The translations under genes and the position numbers were made by a program. From Pseudomonadota bacterium (GTDB lineage: Bacteria > Pseudomonadota > Gammaproteobacteria > Acidiferrobacterales > UBA6901): a DNA stretch of 64,000 bases. The DNA lies in assembly GCA_021790335.1 (NCBI GenBank), contig JAJYEE010000005.1, positions 1-64,000 of the forward strand, read 5' to 3'. Within the stretch, counting starts at the first letter, position 1. The number at the start of each line of letters is the position of its first letter. The notes beneath the pieces are model-generated. The model was given only the letters and a program-made list of their open reading frames with translations. It made no database searches and was not told where the DNA came from. Of the stretch, positions 18,002 to 28,678 are shown piece by piece.

Positions 18002-20536
18002 ATGTCCGTCGAGATGCCCGTGGAGCTTCAACCTCTGGTTGAGCTGGCGACCGACATGTTCTGGACCTGGAGCCACGCAGGTGACGCCCTGTGGAGGGCG
18101 ATAAATCCGGAAATCTGGGCGCAGACCGCGAATCCCTACGTCATTCTGCAGAACCTGTCGCCCGGGCGCATGCGGGAGCTGTCACAGGATGCCGTCGTTC
18201 GCAGAGAACTGGAGCGCCTGGTGCGCTCCAGACAGGACTACCTCAGTCGCCATTGCTGGCATGAGACGGTGGCAAACGCGCGCAGCGCGCCGGTGGCCTA
18301 TTTCAGCATGGAGTTCGGTCTGAGCGAAGCGCTGCCGCTTTATGCCGGCGGCCTCGGGGTGCTCGCCGGGGATCATCTCAAGGCTTCGAGTGATCTGGGG
18401 GTTCCGCTGGTCGGCGTGGGATTGCTCTATCAGGAGGGCTACTTCCGTCAGACCTTCGATGCCGGCGGCCAGCAGCAGGAAACCTATCCCTATAACGATA
18501 CGACAAGCCTGCCGATCGTTCCGGCAGAGACCGGCACCGATGGCTGGCTGCACGTGTCGATAGAATTTCCGGGGCGTCTGGTCAGGTTCCGGGCATGGCA
18601 GGTGCGCGTAGGGCGGATCATGCTCTATCTGCTGGACAGCAACGATCCGCTCAACAGTCCTCGCGACCGCGGCATCACCAGCCGACTCTATGGCGGTGGT
18701 CAGGAACTGCGTCTGGTGCAGGAAATCGCACTGGGTATCGGCGGCTGGCGCATGCTGGAGGCGCTGGGACTGGAAGTGGAGGTGTGTCACCTGAACGAGG
18801 GGCATGCCGCATTCGTGACGCTCGAACGGGCGCGGGCATACATGCAGTCGCATCATGTGGATTTCTGGGAAGCGTTGTGGGCGACCCGTGCCGGCAACGT
18901 CTTCACCACCCATACTTCGGTGCCATCCGGATTCGACAGTTACAAATCATCGCTGCTGGCGCACTACGGTGGCGATTATTCCGCGGGATTCGGCATTTCC
19001 GCCTCCGAACTTCTGGCGCTGGGGCGGAAAAATCCGGCTGATACCGGTGAACCGTTCAATATGGCCTATCTGGCCGCACGTACCTGCGGTGTGATCAACG
19101 GCGTGAGCCGCTTGCACGGAGAGGTGAGCCGGGGCATTTTCCAGGGCCTGTATCCGCGCTGGCCGCAGCGTGAGGTTCCGGTCAGGCATGTCACAAACGG
19201 TGTGCACGTGCCGACCTGGGATTCGTCGTGGGCTGACCGGATCTGGACCGAGACCTGCGGAAAGGACCGCTGGCTGGGAGCACTCGAAGATCTCGGTCCG
19301 GCGATCGAGGCTCTGGACGATGAGACCGTTTGGGCCTTTCGCGGCCGGCAGCGCCGCGATCTTGTGCACTACGCGCGCCAGCGGCTTGCCCGCCAGCTCG
19401 GTCAGCGCGGGGCGGACGCTCGGGCGGTGGCAGGCGCGCGCGACATCCTCGACCCGAACGCCCTGACCCTCGGTTTCGCGCGGCGTTTCACCGAGTACAA
19501 GCGGCCCAATCTGCTGTTGCGCGACACCCGGCGCCTGGTGCGGCTGCTGACCAACCATGACCAGCCGGTCCAGATCATCGTGGCCGGAAAGGCGCATCCC
19601 CTCGACGAGGAGGGAAAGCGGTTCGTGCGCCAATGGGTCGAGTTCGTGCAGCGATCCGAGGTGCGAACGCGCGCGGTGTTTCTCGAAGACTATGACATGA
19701 CGCTGGCCCAGGAGATGGTGCAGGGCGTCGACCTGTGGATCAACACGCCGCGACGCCCGTGGGAAGCCTGCGGCACGAGCGGCATGAAAGTGCTTGTGAA
19801 CGGAGGCATAAACCTGTCGGAGCTTGATGGCTGGTGGGCCGAGGCGTATTCGCCGGAGGTCGGCTGGTCGCTCGGCGACGGTCGTGAGCATAGTGAGCCG
19901 GACTGGGATGGGATCGAGGCCACCCAGCTGTATCAGCTGCTCGAACAGGAAGTGTTGCCGGCGTTCTACGGGCGCGATGCCGATGGGATCCCGCACCGCT
20001 GGGTGGCGCGCATGCGTGCCAGCATGGCACGGCTTGCACCCAGATTCAGCAGCAACCGCATGCTGCAGGAATACGTGCAGAACATATATCGGCCGGCCGC
20101 TCAGACCTTCCAGCAGCGCGTGGCTGATGCGGGGAAGGGTGCGCGCGAGCTGCGTGCGTGGGAACAGAACCTAGTGCGACACTGGCATGGAATCCATCTG
20201 GGCAATCTCGAGGCGTGGCAGGAATCCGACGGCTGGTCGTTTTCGCTGGCCGTGTATCTCGGAGAAATCCTGCCGGAGGAAGTGGCGGTCCAGATCTACG
20301 CGGATGAGGCAGAGGCCCAGCCGCCGGTGCAGGTGGCGCTGGAACGCCAGGCGGCGATACCGGGCGCGGCAAACGGCTATGTCTACCGTTGCCGCATCGC
20401 CAGCACACGCCCCGTGACACATTTTACCCCGCGGGTTGTCCCCTACCATCCGCATGCACACGTGCCGCTCGAGCTCAACCTCGTGCTGTGGGGGTTGAGC
20501 GCGGTGAGCGTACATTTGTTGCCGGGCAGCGGATAA
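18002..20536 (+). CDS. glgP: Alpha-glucan (glycogen) phosphorylase
   Basis: A GT35 phosphorylase releasing glucose-1-phosphate from glycogen or maltodextrin. The 844-residue length and the N-terminal region (VELATDMFWTWSHAGDALW) belong to the divergent bacterial/archaeal subfamily, not the E. coli MalP/GlgP type. The pyridoxal-phosphate lysine lies in EACGTSGMKVLVNGG, and PVAYFSMEFG at about 95-104 is characteristic. ATG 18002 follows AGGAG (17993-17997); ATG 17981 is an alternative without a clear ribosome site. As the third gene of the FNR/ANR-controlled operon it would feed stored glucan into phosphoketolase fermentation. Confidence 0.92.
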   Translation: MSVEMPVELQPLVELATDMFWTWSHAGDALWRAINPEIWAQTANPYVILQNLSPGRMRELSQDAVVRRELERLVRSRQDYLSRHCWHETVANARSAPVAYFSMEFGLSEALPLYAGGLGVLAGDHLKASSDLGVPLVGVGLLYQEGYFRQTFDAGGQQQETYPYNDTTSLPIVPAETGTDGWLHVSIEFPGRLVRFRAWQVRVGRIMLYLLDSNDPLNSPRDRGITSRLYGGGQELRLVQEIALGIGGWRMLEALGLEVEVCHLNEGHAAFVTLERARAYMQSHHVDFWEALWATRAGNVFTTHTSVPSGFDSYKSSLLAHYGGDYSAGFGISASELLALGRKNPADTGEPFNMAYLAARTCGVINGVSRLHGEVSRGIFQGLYPRWPQREVPVRHVTNGVHVPTWDSSWADRIWTETCGKDRWLGALEDLGPAIEALDDETVWAFRGRQRRDLVHYARQRLARQLGQRGADARAVAGARDILDPNALTLGFARRFTEYKRPNLLLRDTRRLVRLLTNHDQPVQIIVAGKAHPLDEEGKRFVRQWVEFVQRSEVRTRAVFLEDYDMTLAQEMVQGVDLWINTPRRPWEACGTSGMKVLVNGGINLSELDGWWAEAYSPEVGWSLGDGREHSEPDWDGIEATQLYQLLEQEVLPAFYGRDADGIPHRWVARMRASMARLAPRFSSNRMLQEYVQNIYRPAAQTFQQRVADAGKGARELRAWEQNLVRHWHGIHLGNLEAWQESDGWSFSLAVYLGEILPEEVAVQIYADEAEAQPPVQVALERQAAIPGAANGYVYRCRIASTRPVTHFTPRVVPYHPHAHVPLELNLVLWGLSAVSVHLLPGSG

Positions 20537-20644
20537 GCCATGAATCCCGGAGCCGGGGTGGAAAGGCGCAGGACGGGTTCTGCCGAATCGTTGCGCGGCC
20601 GCAGGCAGGCGCGGTCTGACCGGTCCGGCAAGCGCTGCGGGTAT

Positions 20645-23600
20645 TCAGTTCAGGCGGACGTGCGCCGGCAGCACGATCTGCGAACGCAGCAGCGCATTGC
20701 GTGCCTCCCACTCCAATGCGGGTTCCAGTGCGTCGAGGAAGCGGGTTTTGCCGCCGATGCGTACCGCGATGGGAATGCCGTCGCGGAACAGCACGCGGTT
20801 TCCGTACAGCGCCGGAATGCGTGTCCCAGGCGTAAGGATCCCGACAAGGTTCAAAGGATCGGACGCGCTGATCGATACCAGCGTCCCGTTCGGACTCCGC
20901 TTACGCAAGGCGCGCAGCGCGTCAATTGCGCCCGGCAGGGCGTATTGCTCGCCGGTGAACCCGGCGACGAAGCGCCCGCCCCGGATTTCGCCACGCGCCT
21001 CAAGTCGCCGGTACACGCGCAGCAGTTCGTACCAGGAAGGTAGCCACGCGCCTTCCCGCTCGAGCAACCGCTTGAAAATCACGCCGTAGCGGCGCAGCAG
21101 CTGGAGTGCGATCTGTTCGACCATCTCGTATTCGCTGCCGGACTTCGCCCCCGGTCCGAGCTGGGCAACCGCGATCGCTTGGCCGGCCTGGGGGTGTGGA
21201 TCGAGCAATGTCCAGCGCCCGGCATTCGCGATTCCCGAAGAGGATGTGCGCACGTGGGCACGTGCGCGCCGCTGTCGCTCGTGCGGAGCGATCAGTGCCC
21301 GCAGACCGCTGAAGCTGTCGGAGTGCGCAAGCCCGGTCGCCACGAGTTCGCCCAGCGCCTCCTCAGTCTGGGCCCGCAGCAGGCCGCCCACGCGCAAAAG
21401 CTCCTCGAAAAACGAGGCGCCCTGTGCAGCCAGTAAGCCCGCCAGCGCCTGAGCCCGGGTCGAAAGCTGCGCATCGGTGGGATGGCGTGCGTGTGCCAGT
21501 GCGCGCCACAGGCCCAGATGCGGGCGCGCCACCAGTGCAATGGGTGCGGTGCGCACCGAGGCGGCCGCACGCTCTCTGCCAGGGGTGGACCGGGGTGGCG
21601 TGAGCCGGGCCCACGTGACGCGACCCGAAAGGCACAGGCTGTCTAGCCACTGCGGATCGTACTGTGGTACGCGGCTTGCCAGGATGTCCTGCTCCCAGGC
21701 GCTGCTGGCCGCTTCGAAGCCCTCGAGCTGGTCGATGACTGCTGCCAGGGCTTGAGGCCCCTCACGCGGCGGATCGGATCCCAGGCCATGCCATTCGAGC
21801 AGAAAACGCAGAAAGTCAGCCGCACTGACTGGTTCGATTTCGGCGCGCAGCTGCTTGAGGGTGTAGCGATGAATCCGTGCCAGAAGCCGGCGCTCGCACC
21901 ATTCGGTCTCACCGCCCCCGCTGGCCGGTTGCGGAGAGAAGCGCCCGCGCAGCACGAAACCTTCGGCTTCGAGCGCTGCCAGGGCGTGCTGGACCGCATC
22001 CGGATCGGCGCCGATATGGTCCGCGAGGGTCGCGGCCGTGACCGGACCGAGCCCCTGCAGGCGCCCGCGCACCAGTTCCCTCGTAGCTTCGTCCGCAGTC
22101 CAGACGCGCAAGCCGGACTCGGTAGGCGGGTTGATCGGCGGTTCGGCTTGCGCTTCCGGAAATACAGCGAGCAGCAGCGGTAGCTGTTCGGCTGCCGCCC
22201 ACAGCAAGGCCTTGCCGGTGCGTAACTGTGTTGCCCGGCGGGCAGCAGCCAGCTGTTCGAAGTGGGCCGCCCATCCGCTGGACAGCCCTTCACGCTCGCT
22301 GACAGTGAGCAGCACCATCAGGGCATCGTGCAGTTCATCGGCGTTTGCGGCTTCCGGCCATGCCTCTTCTTGAACGCGGCGTATCGCCGCCGGGTCGAGC
22401 CGGCCGAGATCGGCGGCGGAAACTGGGTCGAGCCAACGTCGGCTCATGACTGCCTGGGTGCGACGCTCCTCGAGCGGCGCATCGTCGAGAAAGGCGTAAG
22501 GCTTGGCGTTGAGGATTTCCTGCGCAAGCGGCGAAGGATGCGGCAGGTCGCGTGCAACGATCGTCTTTTCGCCGTGCTCCAGGCCGCGCAGGAGGCGGAC
22601 GAGACCGTCGATGTCCATGGCTGTTTCCAGACAATCGGAGATCGTCTGATTGACAAGCGGATGGTCGGGGACGGCGCGCTCGCCCACGATATTTTCGGCA
22701 CAGGCGATCTGGTCGGGAAACACGACGGCAACCAGATCCTCTGCCTGCATGCGCTGCAGGGCGGGTGCGGTCCTGACGCCGCCGCGGCTGCGCTTGATTG
22801 CGAGCGCGATGGTGGCGTTCCAGCGCCAGCGCGTGGTGAACAGCGGTGCAGCCAGCAGCGCCTGGACCAGTACTTCGCGGACACTGGTGCTTTTCAAATA
22901 GTGCGCGACGTCTTCCAGCTCGAAACTGTGGGTCTCGCCGAGTGACAGCACGATCGCATCCTCGGTGGCCGCCGCCTGCAGCTCGAAGTTGAATTTCCGG
23001 CAGAAGCGCTTGCGCAGAGCGAGGCCCCAGGCCCGGTTGATCCGGCTGCCGAACGAAGCATGCACGACGAGCTGCATGCCTCCGGCCTCGTCGAAAAACC
23101 GCTCGAGTACGATTGTCTGCTGGGTCGGCAAGGTTCCGAGCATGGCCTTGGCCGCCGCGAGGTACTCGGTAATCTGGGCAGCGGCACCTGCGCTCAGGCC
23201 GAGATTACCGGACAGTTCCGAGGCCGTCCGCGCAATCGATTCCGGACCCACCTCCGCGAGTGAGCGCGCGATGTCGGCGCGCAGGCGCGAAACCGCGGCG
23301 GACAGCTCATCGCTGCGTGCCGGTGCCTCGCCGATCCAGAAGGGAATGTTCGGAGGCTGTCCCTGGGCATCTTCGACGCGCACCCGGCCCGATTCGATCC
23401 TGCGGATGCGATACGAGGTGTTGCCCAGCTGAAAGACATCGCCGGCCATGCTTTCGACCGCAAAATCCTCGTTCAGCGTACCGATAAAGACGTCCGCCGG
23501 TTCGAGGACAACCTGATAGTCTGCGCTGTCGGGAATCGCACCGCCGCAGGTGAGTGCCGTGAGGCGGGCGCCCTTGCGCGCGCGCAGGCGCCGGTTCACG

Positions 23601-25012
23601 CCATCCCGGTGCAGGTAGGCGGAACGCCGGCCGCGGCGCGTGCTGAAACCTTCTGCGAGCATGCGCACAACATCATCGAACTCGGCGCGCGTCAGGTCAT
23701 GGTAGGGATAGGCGCGGCACAGACGTTCGTAGAGCTCATCTTCGCCCCAGTCGCGCGCCGACACCTCGGCAACGATCTGCTGTGCCAGAACATCGAGCGG
23801 TTTGGACGGAATGGTCAGTCGGTCGAGCTCGCCGCGCCGTACCGAATCCAGCAAGGCGGCGCACTCCACAAGTTCGTCGCGGCTCAAGGGGAACAGCCGG
23901 CCGCGCGGGGTGCCCCCGATCGTATGTCCCGACCGTCCCACACGCTGAAGAAACGTGGAGATCGACCGCGGCGATCCGATCTGGCACACCAGATCGACGT
24001 CGCCCACGTCGATGCCGAGTTCAAGCGAGGCGGTGGCCACCAGCGCCTTGAGATGGCCGGACTTGAGCCGCCTTTCGGCATCCAGACGCTGGTCTTTGGC
24101 TAGGCTTCCATGGTGGGAAGTGACCTGGTCCTTGCCCAGGCGTTCGCTCAGATGGCGCGAGACGCGTTCTGCGAGGCGGCGGGTGTTGACGAAAACGAGC
24201 GTGGTTCTGTGGGCGGAGACCAGCTCGGTCAGTCGCTCGTAGATTTCCTCCCAGGCTTCGGTCGACATTACTGCGTCGAGGGGCGTATCCGGCAGTTCCA
24301 GGCCGAGGTCCCGCTCGCGCATATGGCCAATGTCCACGATGGTGCAGTCGGTCGCCTCCCTCCCGGTGAGGAATCGGGCCAGTTCCGAAATCGGCTTCTG
24401 GGTCGCGGACAGGCCGATACGCACGAACGGCCGCTCGACCAGGGCGCTCAGCCGCTCCAGAGACAGGCTCAGGTGGGCGCCGCGCTTGGTGCCGGCGACA
24501 GCATGAATTTCATCCAGGATCACGGTACGGACGCCGCCCAGCATTTGCCGCCCCGATTCTGCTGTCAGCAGCAGATACAGGGACTCGGGCGTTGTCACCA
24601 GTATATGGGGAGGCCGCCGGATCATGGCCGAACGCTCTGCGGGCGTGGTATCGCCGCTGCGCACCTGGGCGCGGATCGCCACGCTACCCAGGCCTGCCGA
24701 CTGGATCTGCGCTGCGATGCCGGCGAGCGGGTCGCGCAGATTGCGCTCGATATCGTTGGAAAGAGCCTTCAGCGGCGAAACATAAAGAACCTGGGTCCTG
24801 TCTTCAAGTTCACGCTCTGCAGCCTGCCGGACGAGCACATCGATGGCGGCAAGAAAAGCGGCCAATGTCTTTCCCGAGCCGGTGGGCGCGGCAATCAGGG
24901 TATGACGGCCGCTCTGGATTGCGGGCCATGCCGCACGTTGCGGAGGGGTGGGTGTACCGAATTTCCGGACAAACCAGGCATGAACGGCCGGGTGGAAACG
25001 AACCGTGCGCAT
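20645..25012 (-). CDS. lhr: Lhr-type large superfamily-2 helicase
   Basis: A 1455-residue ATP-dependent DNA helicase of the Lhr family (E. coli Lhr is 1538), implicated in DNA repair. The N-terminal RecA-like domain has APTGSGKT (about 40-47) and DEIH in the Walker B position. Domain 2 carries [11 protein letters not shown] and the arginine-finger region [12 protein letters not shown]. Winged-helix and beta-barrel Lhr-core domains follow, then the long C-terminal region present in Lhr but missing from the short archaeal form. The ATG at 25012 has no other in-frame competitor nearby. It stands alone and converges on glgP with about 108 bases between stops. Confidence 0.93.
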   Translation of the reverse strand: MRTVRFHPAVHAWFVRKFGTPTPPQRAAWPAIQSGRHTLIAAPTGSGKTLAAFLAAIDVLVRQAAERELEDRTQVLYVSPLKALSNDIERNLRDPLAGIAAQIQSAGLGSVAIRAQVRSGDTTPAERSAMIRRPPHILVTTPESLYLLLTAESGRQMLGGVRTVILDEIHAVAGTKRGAHLSLSLERLSALVERPFVRIGLSATQKPISELARFLTGREATDCTIVDIGHMRERDLGLELPDTPLDAVMSTEAWEEIYERLTELVSAHRTTLVFVNTRRLAERVSRHLSERLGKDQVTSHHGSLAKDQRLDAERRLKSGHLKALVATASLELGIDVGDVDLVCQIGSPRSISTFLQRVGRSGHTIGGTPRGRLFPLSRDELVECAALLDSVRRGELDRLTIPSKPLDVLAQQIVAEVSARDWGEDELYERLCRAYPYHDLTRAEFDDVVRMLAEGFSTRRGRRSAYLHRDGVNRRLRARKGARLTALTCGGAIPDSADYQVVLEPADVFIGTLNEDFAVESMAGDVFQLGNTSYRIRRIESGRVRVEDAQGQPPNIPFWIGEAPARSDELSAAVSRLRADIARSLAEVGPESIARTASELSGNLGLSAGAAAQITEYLAAAKAMLGTLPTQQTIVLERFFDEAGGMQLVVHASFGSRINRAWGLALRKRFCRKFNFELQAAATEDAIVLSLGETHSFELEDVAHYLKSTSVREVLVQALLAAPLFTTRWRWNATIALAIKRSRGGVRTAPALQRMQAEDLVAVVFPDQIACAENIVGERAVPDHPLVNQTISDCLETAMDIDGLVRLLRGLEHGEKTIVARDLPHPSPLAQEILNAKPYAFLDDAPLEERRTQAVMSRRWLDPVSAADLGRLDPAAIRRVQEEAWPEAANADELHDALMVLLTVSEREGLSSGWAAHFEQLAAARRATQLRTGKALLWAAAEQLPLLLAVFPEAQAEPPINPPTESGLRVWTADEATRELVRGRLQGLGPVTAATLADHIGADPDAVQHALAALEAEGFVLRGRFSPQPASGGGETEWCERRLLARIHRYTLKQLRAEIEPVSAADFLRFLLEWHGLGSDPPREGPQALAAVIDQLEGFEAASSAWEQDILASRVPQYDPQWLDSLCLSGRVTWARLTPPRSTPGRERAAASVRTAPIALVARPHLGLWRALAHARHPTDAQLSTRAQALAGLLAAQGASFFEELLRVGGLLRAQTEEALGELVATGLAHSDSFSGLRALIAPHERQRRARAHVRTSSSGIANAGRWTLLDPHPQAGQAIAVAQLGPGAKSGSEYEMVEQIALQLLRRYGVIFKRLLEREGAWLPSWYELLRVYRRLEARGEIRGGRFVAGFTGEQYALPGAIDALRALRKRSPNGTLVSISASDPLNLVGILTPGTRIPALYGNRVLFRDGIPIAVRIGGKTRFLDALEPALEWEARNALLRSQIVLPAHVRLN

Positions 25013-25241
25013 CGTGAAAGGTTATCATGTCGTGCCATAGCCGGTCATCCGTGGCAGGGGAAGGCGCCTGGGCGCTCGTTGCCAGCGTCGCTGAAAATCG
25101 GCGTGCGCTGGCTGTGACCCGCGGCCGGCACCGCGGCGCCATGGCGTGCCGCGAGTGGGTGGCCTCGGCCGGCATAATTCGGTAGCATCGGATTCCTATG
25201 AAACGGTATGCAAGGATGCTCAATACCGGACCGAGGTGACC

Positions 25242-26402
25242 ATGCCCCTACCCGATTATCGAGGCGGCAGCATCGTGAACCTCATGGCCTCCTTGGTTGC
25301 CGGGCTGGGCGGCGGCGACATCGGTTATGTTCCGCTGGCGGCTCTGGAGGCGGAGGCGGTCACCCGCCGCCGGCATGTGGTATTGCTGGTCGTGGATGGA
25401 CTTGGCCACGAATATCTGACCCGTTCCGAACCGGGGGTGGCCCTGCGGCGCGGGCTGAGGGGGCGCATCACCTCGGTGTTTCCGTCCACGACCGCGACCG
25501 CGATTACTACGTTCCTGACTGCGGCCGCCCCGCAGCAGCACGGCCTTACCGGCTGGTTTACGTATTTCCGCGAACTCGGCAGCGTTATTGCCGTGCTTCC
25601 CTTCCAGGATCGCCATGGAGGCGCGGGCCTCGATGAATCCGGCATCGATGCGGCGCGGTTCTTCGGGCACCGATCGGTGTTCGATCGCATCGGTCGCCGC
25701 TGCTACACCGTGACACCGCAGCGTCTGATCGATTCGGCGTTCAATGTTGCCCACAGCCATGGGGCGATACGTCGTGCCTACACCACGCTTCCGCAGTTTT
25801 TCGATGCGATCGGAAAAGGTCTCGATGAGGGCGGCGAACCGAGCTTCACCTATGCCTATTGGCCGGAACTGGACCGGCTGGCGCATGAGCATGGCGTAGC
25901 GAGTCGCCAGGTGTCGATGCACCTGGAAGAGCTTGATGCCGCCTTTGACTATTTCATCGATGTCATACGCGGTCATGATGCCATCGTAATCGTGACCGGA
26001 GATCATGGGTTCATCGATACAAGCCCGGACAGCGTCATCGAGCTGGAAGCCCATCCGGCCCTGTCTGAGACCCTGGTCATGCCGTTGTGCGGAGAGCGAC
26101 GCGCAGCGTTCTGCTATGTACATCCGGACAAATGCGTGCAGTTCGAGGACTACGTCACGACACGACTAGATCGTGAGGCAACCCTGGTCAAGAGTACCGA
26201 GCTGCTGGCTCAGGGCTACTTCGGCCTTGGAGCACCACACCCACACCTGAGCGACCGGATCGGCCACTATGCGCTCATCATGAACGAGAACTTCGCAATC
26301 AATGATTCGGTTGCAGGCGAGCAGCGGCACGTCCAGATTGGTGTGCACGGTGGCCTGAGTTCCGAGGAGATGTTTGTTCCGTTGATCGTATTTGCGCCCT
26401 GA
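25242..26402 (+). CDS. Alkaline-phosphatase-superfamily phosphodiesterase
   Basis: A 386-residue protein of the type I phosphodiesterase / nucleotide pyrophosphatase family, hydrolysing phosphate mono- or diesters with two metal ions. The first metal Asp lies in VVDGLGHEYL (about 48-57). The nucleophile Thr lies in FPSTTATAITTF (about 82-93), followed by QQHGLTGW. D and H ligands appear in GDHGFID. There is no signal peptide, which suggests a cytosolic enzyme. ATG 25242 follows GAGGTG. Substrate unknown. Confidence 0.82.
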   Translation: MPLPDYRGGSIVNLMASLVAGLGGGDIGYVPLAALEAEAVTRRRHVVLLVVDGLGHEYLTRSEPGVALRRGLRGRITSVFPSTTATAITTFLTAAAPQQHGLTGWFTYFRELGSVIAVLPFQDRHGGAGLDESGIDAARFFGHRSVFDRIGRRCYTVTPQRLIDSAFNVAHSHGAIRRAYTTLPQFFDAIGKGLDEGGEPSFTYAYWPELDRLAHEHGVASRQVSMHLEELDAAFDYFIDVIRGHDAIVIVTGDHGFIDTSPDSVIELEAHPALSETLVMPLCGERRAAFCYVHPDKCVQFEDYVTTRLDREATLVKSTELLAQGYFGLGAPHPHLSDRIGHYALIMNENFAINDSVAGEQRHVQIGVHGGLSSEEMFVPLIVFAP

Positions 26403-26625
26403 CGCCGGCGCTGCCGTGGCACGGCGATGCCCGGGCGCAGGCATGCATGACCCCGGCGGCCGGTATACAATAGCTGCGACGTCCCGTCCGCCCGGAATGG
26501 ATGCGCCGGGACGCATGGTCTGCGGCACAGGTGGCTGCATTCGACGTTGACGGGCCGTAGCATCACGGTGCTACCTAGGTTCCGCGGCAGATTCCAGACC
26601 TGGATGCAATCAGCGGAGGTGGCTC

Positions 26626-27081
26626 GTGTACAAGAAGATCATGGTTCCGGTGGATGGCAGCGACACGGCAAATGCGGCCCTGCAGGAGGCCATCAAGCTG
26701 GCCCGCAGCGAGTCCACGGGATTGCGCATCATCCACGTTGCCGATTCTTCGGCCGCCGTCTGGGATTCCGAGTTCACTCCCATAGACCTTGAACAGATCC
26801 GGGAATCGGTGCGCAGCTTCGCGCGCGGCGTCCTGGAGCAGGCGCAACGGACGGCTCGCGAGGCGGGCATCGAAGCGGAAACCCGGCTGATAGAGATGGA
26901 AACGCCTGGTCAGCGGGTCGCCAAAGTCATCGCCGAGCATGCCCGTGAATGGTCCGCCGATCTCATCGTGATCGGTACGCACGGACGCCGCGGCATAGAC
27001 CATTTTCTGCTCGGGAGCGTTGCCGAAGGCGTAATGCGCCTGTCGCCGGTACCGGTTCTGCTGGTTCGAGGACACCGCTAG
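26626..27081 (+). CDS. Universal stress protein, UspA family
   Basis: A single-domain UspA protein of 151 residues. The ATP-binding motif G-x2-G-x9-G-S is intact (GTHGRRGIDHFLLGS, about 119-133), so it is probably an ATP-binding Usp. GTG 26626 has a strong GGAGGT six bases upstream. A TACAAT hexamer at 26466-26471 is a possible -10. The stop is only 12 bases from the stop of the convergent HPF/cold-shock gene, so the two transcripts probably overlap at their 3' ends. Usp genes are often stress- or oxygen-controlled, but no FNR/ANR site is seen immediately upstream. Confidence 0.92.
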   Translation: MYKKIMVPVDGSDTANAALQEAIKLARSESTGLRIIHVADSSAAVWDSEFTPIDLEQIRESVRSFARGVLEQAQRTAREAGIEAETRLIEMETPGQRVAKVIAEHAREWSADLIVIGTHGRRGIDHFLLGSVAEGVMRLSPVPVLLVRGHR

Positions 27082-27092
27082 GCGGGCGGCCA

Positions 27093-27656
27093 TCAGGCTG
27101 CGGAGCCGAACTTGCCGCTGGCTACCCAAATCGCCTGGGGTCCCTCGTAACCCTCTTCTTCGGCGTAAGTCACTTCGGTGCCCAGATCCAGGTGCCCGAA
27201 ATCCAGGTCGCGCAGGCAATTCGCGTGGAAGTAGATGTCGCGATTGTCGGCGGTCCGCAGAAAGCCGTATTCCTGTGCCGGAAACAATCGAAATATACGC
27301 GCATGCTGTACGGTCTCATGGGTTTTCACCTCGCCGCGCTCGCGTCGCGCATATTCCTGCAGCTGACGTCTGGCAGAATCGAATGCATCGCGAATGGCGA
27401 CATAGGCATCTTCGTGCGAGTCGTTGCCGGACGGGTCGCGTGTTATCGCGATTTCACTTCCGGGTACCGTGATGTCGATGCGTACCTGGTAGCGTTTGCC
27501 CTGATGCCGATGCCGGTGTGCGGCCTCGATCAGGACGCGGCAACTTGTGATCCGGTCGTAGAACCGATTGAGTTTTTCGGCTTTCTTGCGGATTGCCTCA
27601 TCGAGAACCTCCGAATGGGGCATGTCGCGTACTGTGATTTGCAACGGAGCGGCCAT
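27093..27656 (-). CDS. HPF/RaiA ribosome-hibernation domain fused to a cold-shock domain
   Basis: A 187-residue protein. Residues 1-105 match the HPF/RaiA (sigma-54 modulation) fold that binds the ribosome decoding centre; the DSHEDAYVAIRDAFDSARRQL region is typical. Residues about 118-180 look like a cold-shock / S1-like RNA-binding domain, with YGFLRTADNRDIYFH resembling its RNP1 and RNP2 motifs. Standard HPF lacks this domain, and long HPF carries a different dimerisation tail. Fusion to a cold-shock domain suggests mRNA as well as ribosome contact under stress. The ATG at 27656 is used. It converges on the uspA gene. Confidence 0.85.
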   Translation of the reverse strand: MAAPLQITVRDMPHSEVLDEAIRKKAEKLNRFYDRITSCRVLIEAAHRHRHQGKRYQVRIDITVPGSEIAITRDPSGNDSHEDAYVAIRDAFDSARRQLQEYARRERGEVKTHETVQHARIFRLFPAQEYGFLRTADNRDIYFHANCLRDLDFGHLDLGTEVTYAEEEGYEGPQAIWVASGKFGSAA

Positions 27657-28289
27657 AAGTCAGACTCCCGTTCGTGAATTGGCGTATTGGACCCGCAAAT
27701 GTCGCACGGCCAACCGATTCCCTGACGCCAGCTTTCGTGGCTCAGGTCGGGACGTTGTCTTCGGCAGGATCGCATTTCGCAGCAAAAAACCTGTTTGCCG
27801 AGACATTGCCGATATTGTTGACGGAGTAGCTGCACCATAAATATATGGATCATTTCCGGTTTCAGGGCCGCCCAACCGGGCAGACCCGGATCCGCTCTAC
27901 GATCGGCGCCGGCGCATCGTCTTGCCCTGGATCGCACGCTTCACGGGTGTTTCCGCCCGTCGCAGTGACCGCTGTTGCAGGCGACCGGATGGATTTTGCG
28001 GATTTCGCCTGTCATAAAGCGGGTACGCCTTTCTTATACACAATTCCGCTGTTTTGTGATTTGATCCAAGTCAGACTTGGGATGGCAAGGTGCTCCGGGA
28101 TTTTGGGGCCGCAGCCGGAATGCCGGAAGGGCTTGGCGCGCGCGTGCAGGGCGGGCCGTGCCTGGCAGGGCACCCGGGGGGAGACGCTGCCCCGTGTGTG
28201 TTGCCGGACGGGCCGGTCTAGGGCGTGTCGTGCCCGGGGCGGACTCTATGTCTGCGCCTAACAGCGGGTCATAACGGGACGGAGATTTC
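27657..28289. other. 630-base gap between the divergent HPF gene and a small membrane protein
   Basis: No convincing protein gene is seen; open frames here lack ribosome sites and family-like sequence. The gap holds a possible sigma-70 promoter (TTGACG 27818-27823, then ATATAT/TATATG from 27841). It also holds an FNR/ANR-like site, TTGAT-CCAA-GTCAG (28061-28074), 8 of 10 to consensus. A strongly G-rich block from about 28100 to 28260 includes a GTGCC...GGCAC stem. A long 5' leader or a small RNA is possible but unproven. Confidence 0.4.
28061..28074 (+). promoter_or_regulatory. FNR/ANR-like site, imperfect
   Basis: TTGAT-CCAA-GTCAG has one perfect and one imperfect half-site (GTCAG against ATCAA). 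It lies about 215 bases upstream of the small membrane-protein gene. No clear -10 stands at the class II distance. It gains interest because a perfect site controls ackA-xfp-glgP in the same window. Confidence 0.3.
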
Positions 28290-28490
28290 ATGCGCTATTC
28301 AATTTACGGACATCACCCCCACACTGCGGTCACCGACCATATGGTGTTGTTTACGGTGGCGCTGTCGCTGTTGATTGGTGTGGTGCTGGTGCGCCTTGGC
28401 ATGTATGGACGGCAACGATGGCTTACTTTCTGGGGCGGCAGCCTCGTGCTGGCCGCGCTGATCTATCTGATGGTCATTTGGCTGGGCTAG
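28290..28490 (+). CDS. Small two-helix membrane protein
   Basis: A 66-residue protein with two hydrophobic segments (about 17-36 and 43-65) separated by a short basic loop (GMYGRQRW). The ATG at 28290 is preceded by GGAG at reasonable spacing. I do not recognise a family. It has its own long upstream region with a promoter-like and an FNR/ANR-like element, so it may be a stress- or oxygen-responsive membrane peptide; that is inference. Confidence 0.6.
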   Translation: MRYSIYGHHPHTAVTDHMVLFTVALSLLIGVVLVRLGMYGRQRWLTFWGGSLVLAALIYLMVIWLG

Positions 28491-28678
28491 GGGCAGGGCA
28501 ATCGGACGGCGGTTCAGCCCGTTGAATACAGGAACGACGCGGGATATCCTGAATGTGCGCGCCGCAAGCCGGCCGCCAAGCCGGAGCGCATCGCCTACCG
28601 AATCCGAACGATAATCCTGCCGCGCCGATTGCGTCGCCATCACCACGGCGCGGGCGTGTTGCTGACGGAGAAACAGTC

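Noticed and set aside
27845..28261. A 138-codon open frame in the gap before the small membrane protein
   Set aside because: No ribosome site, no family-like sequence and a Cys/Arg/Gly-rich composition typical of GC-rich chance frames.
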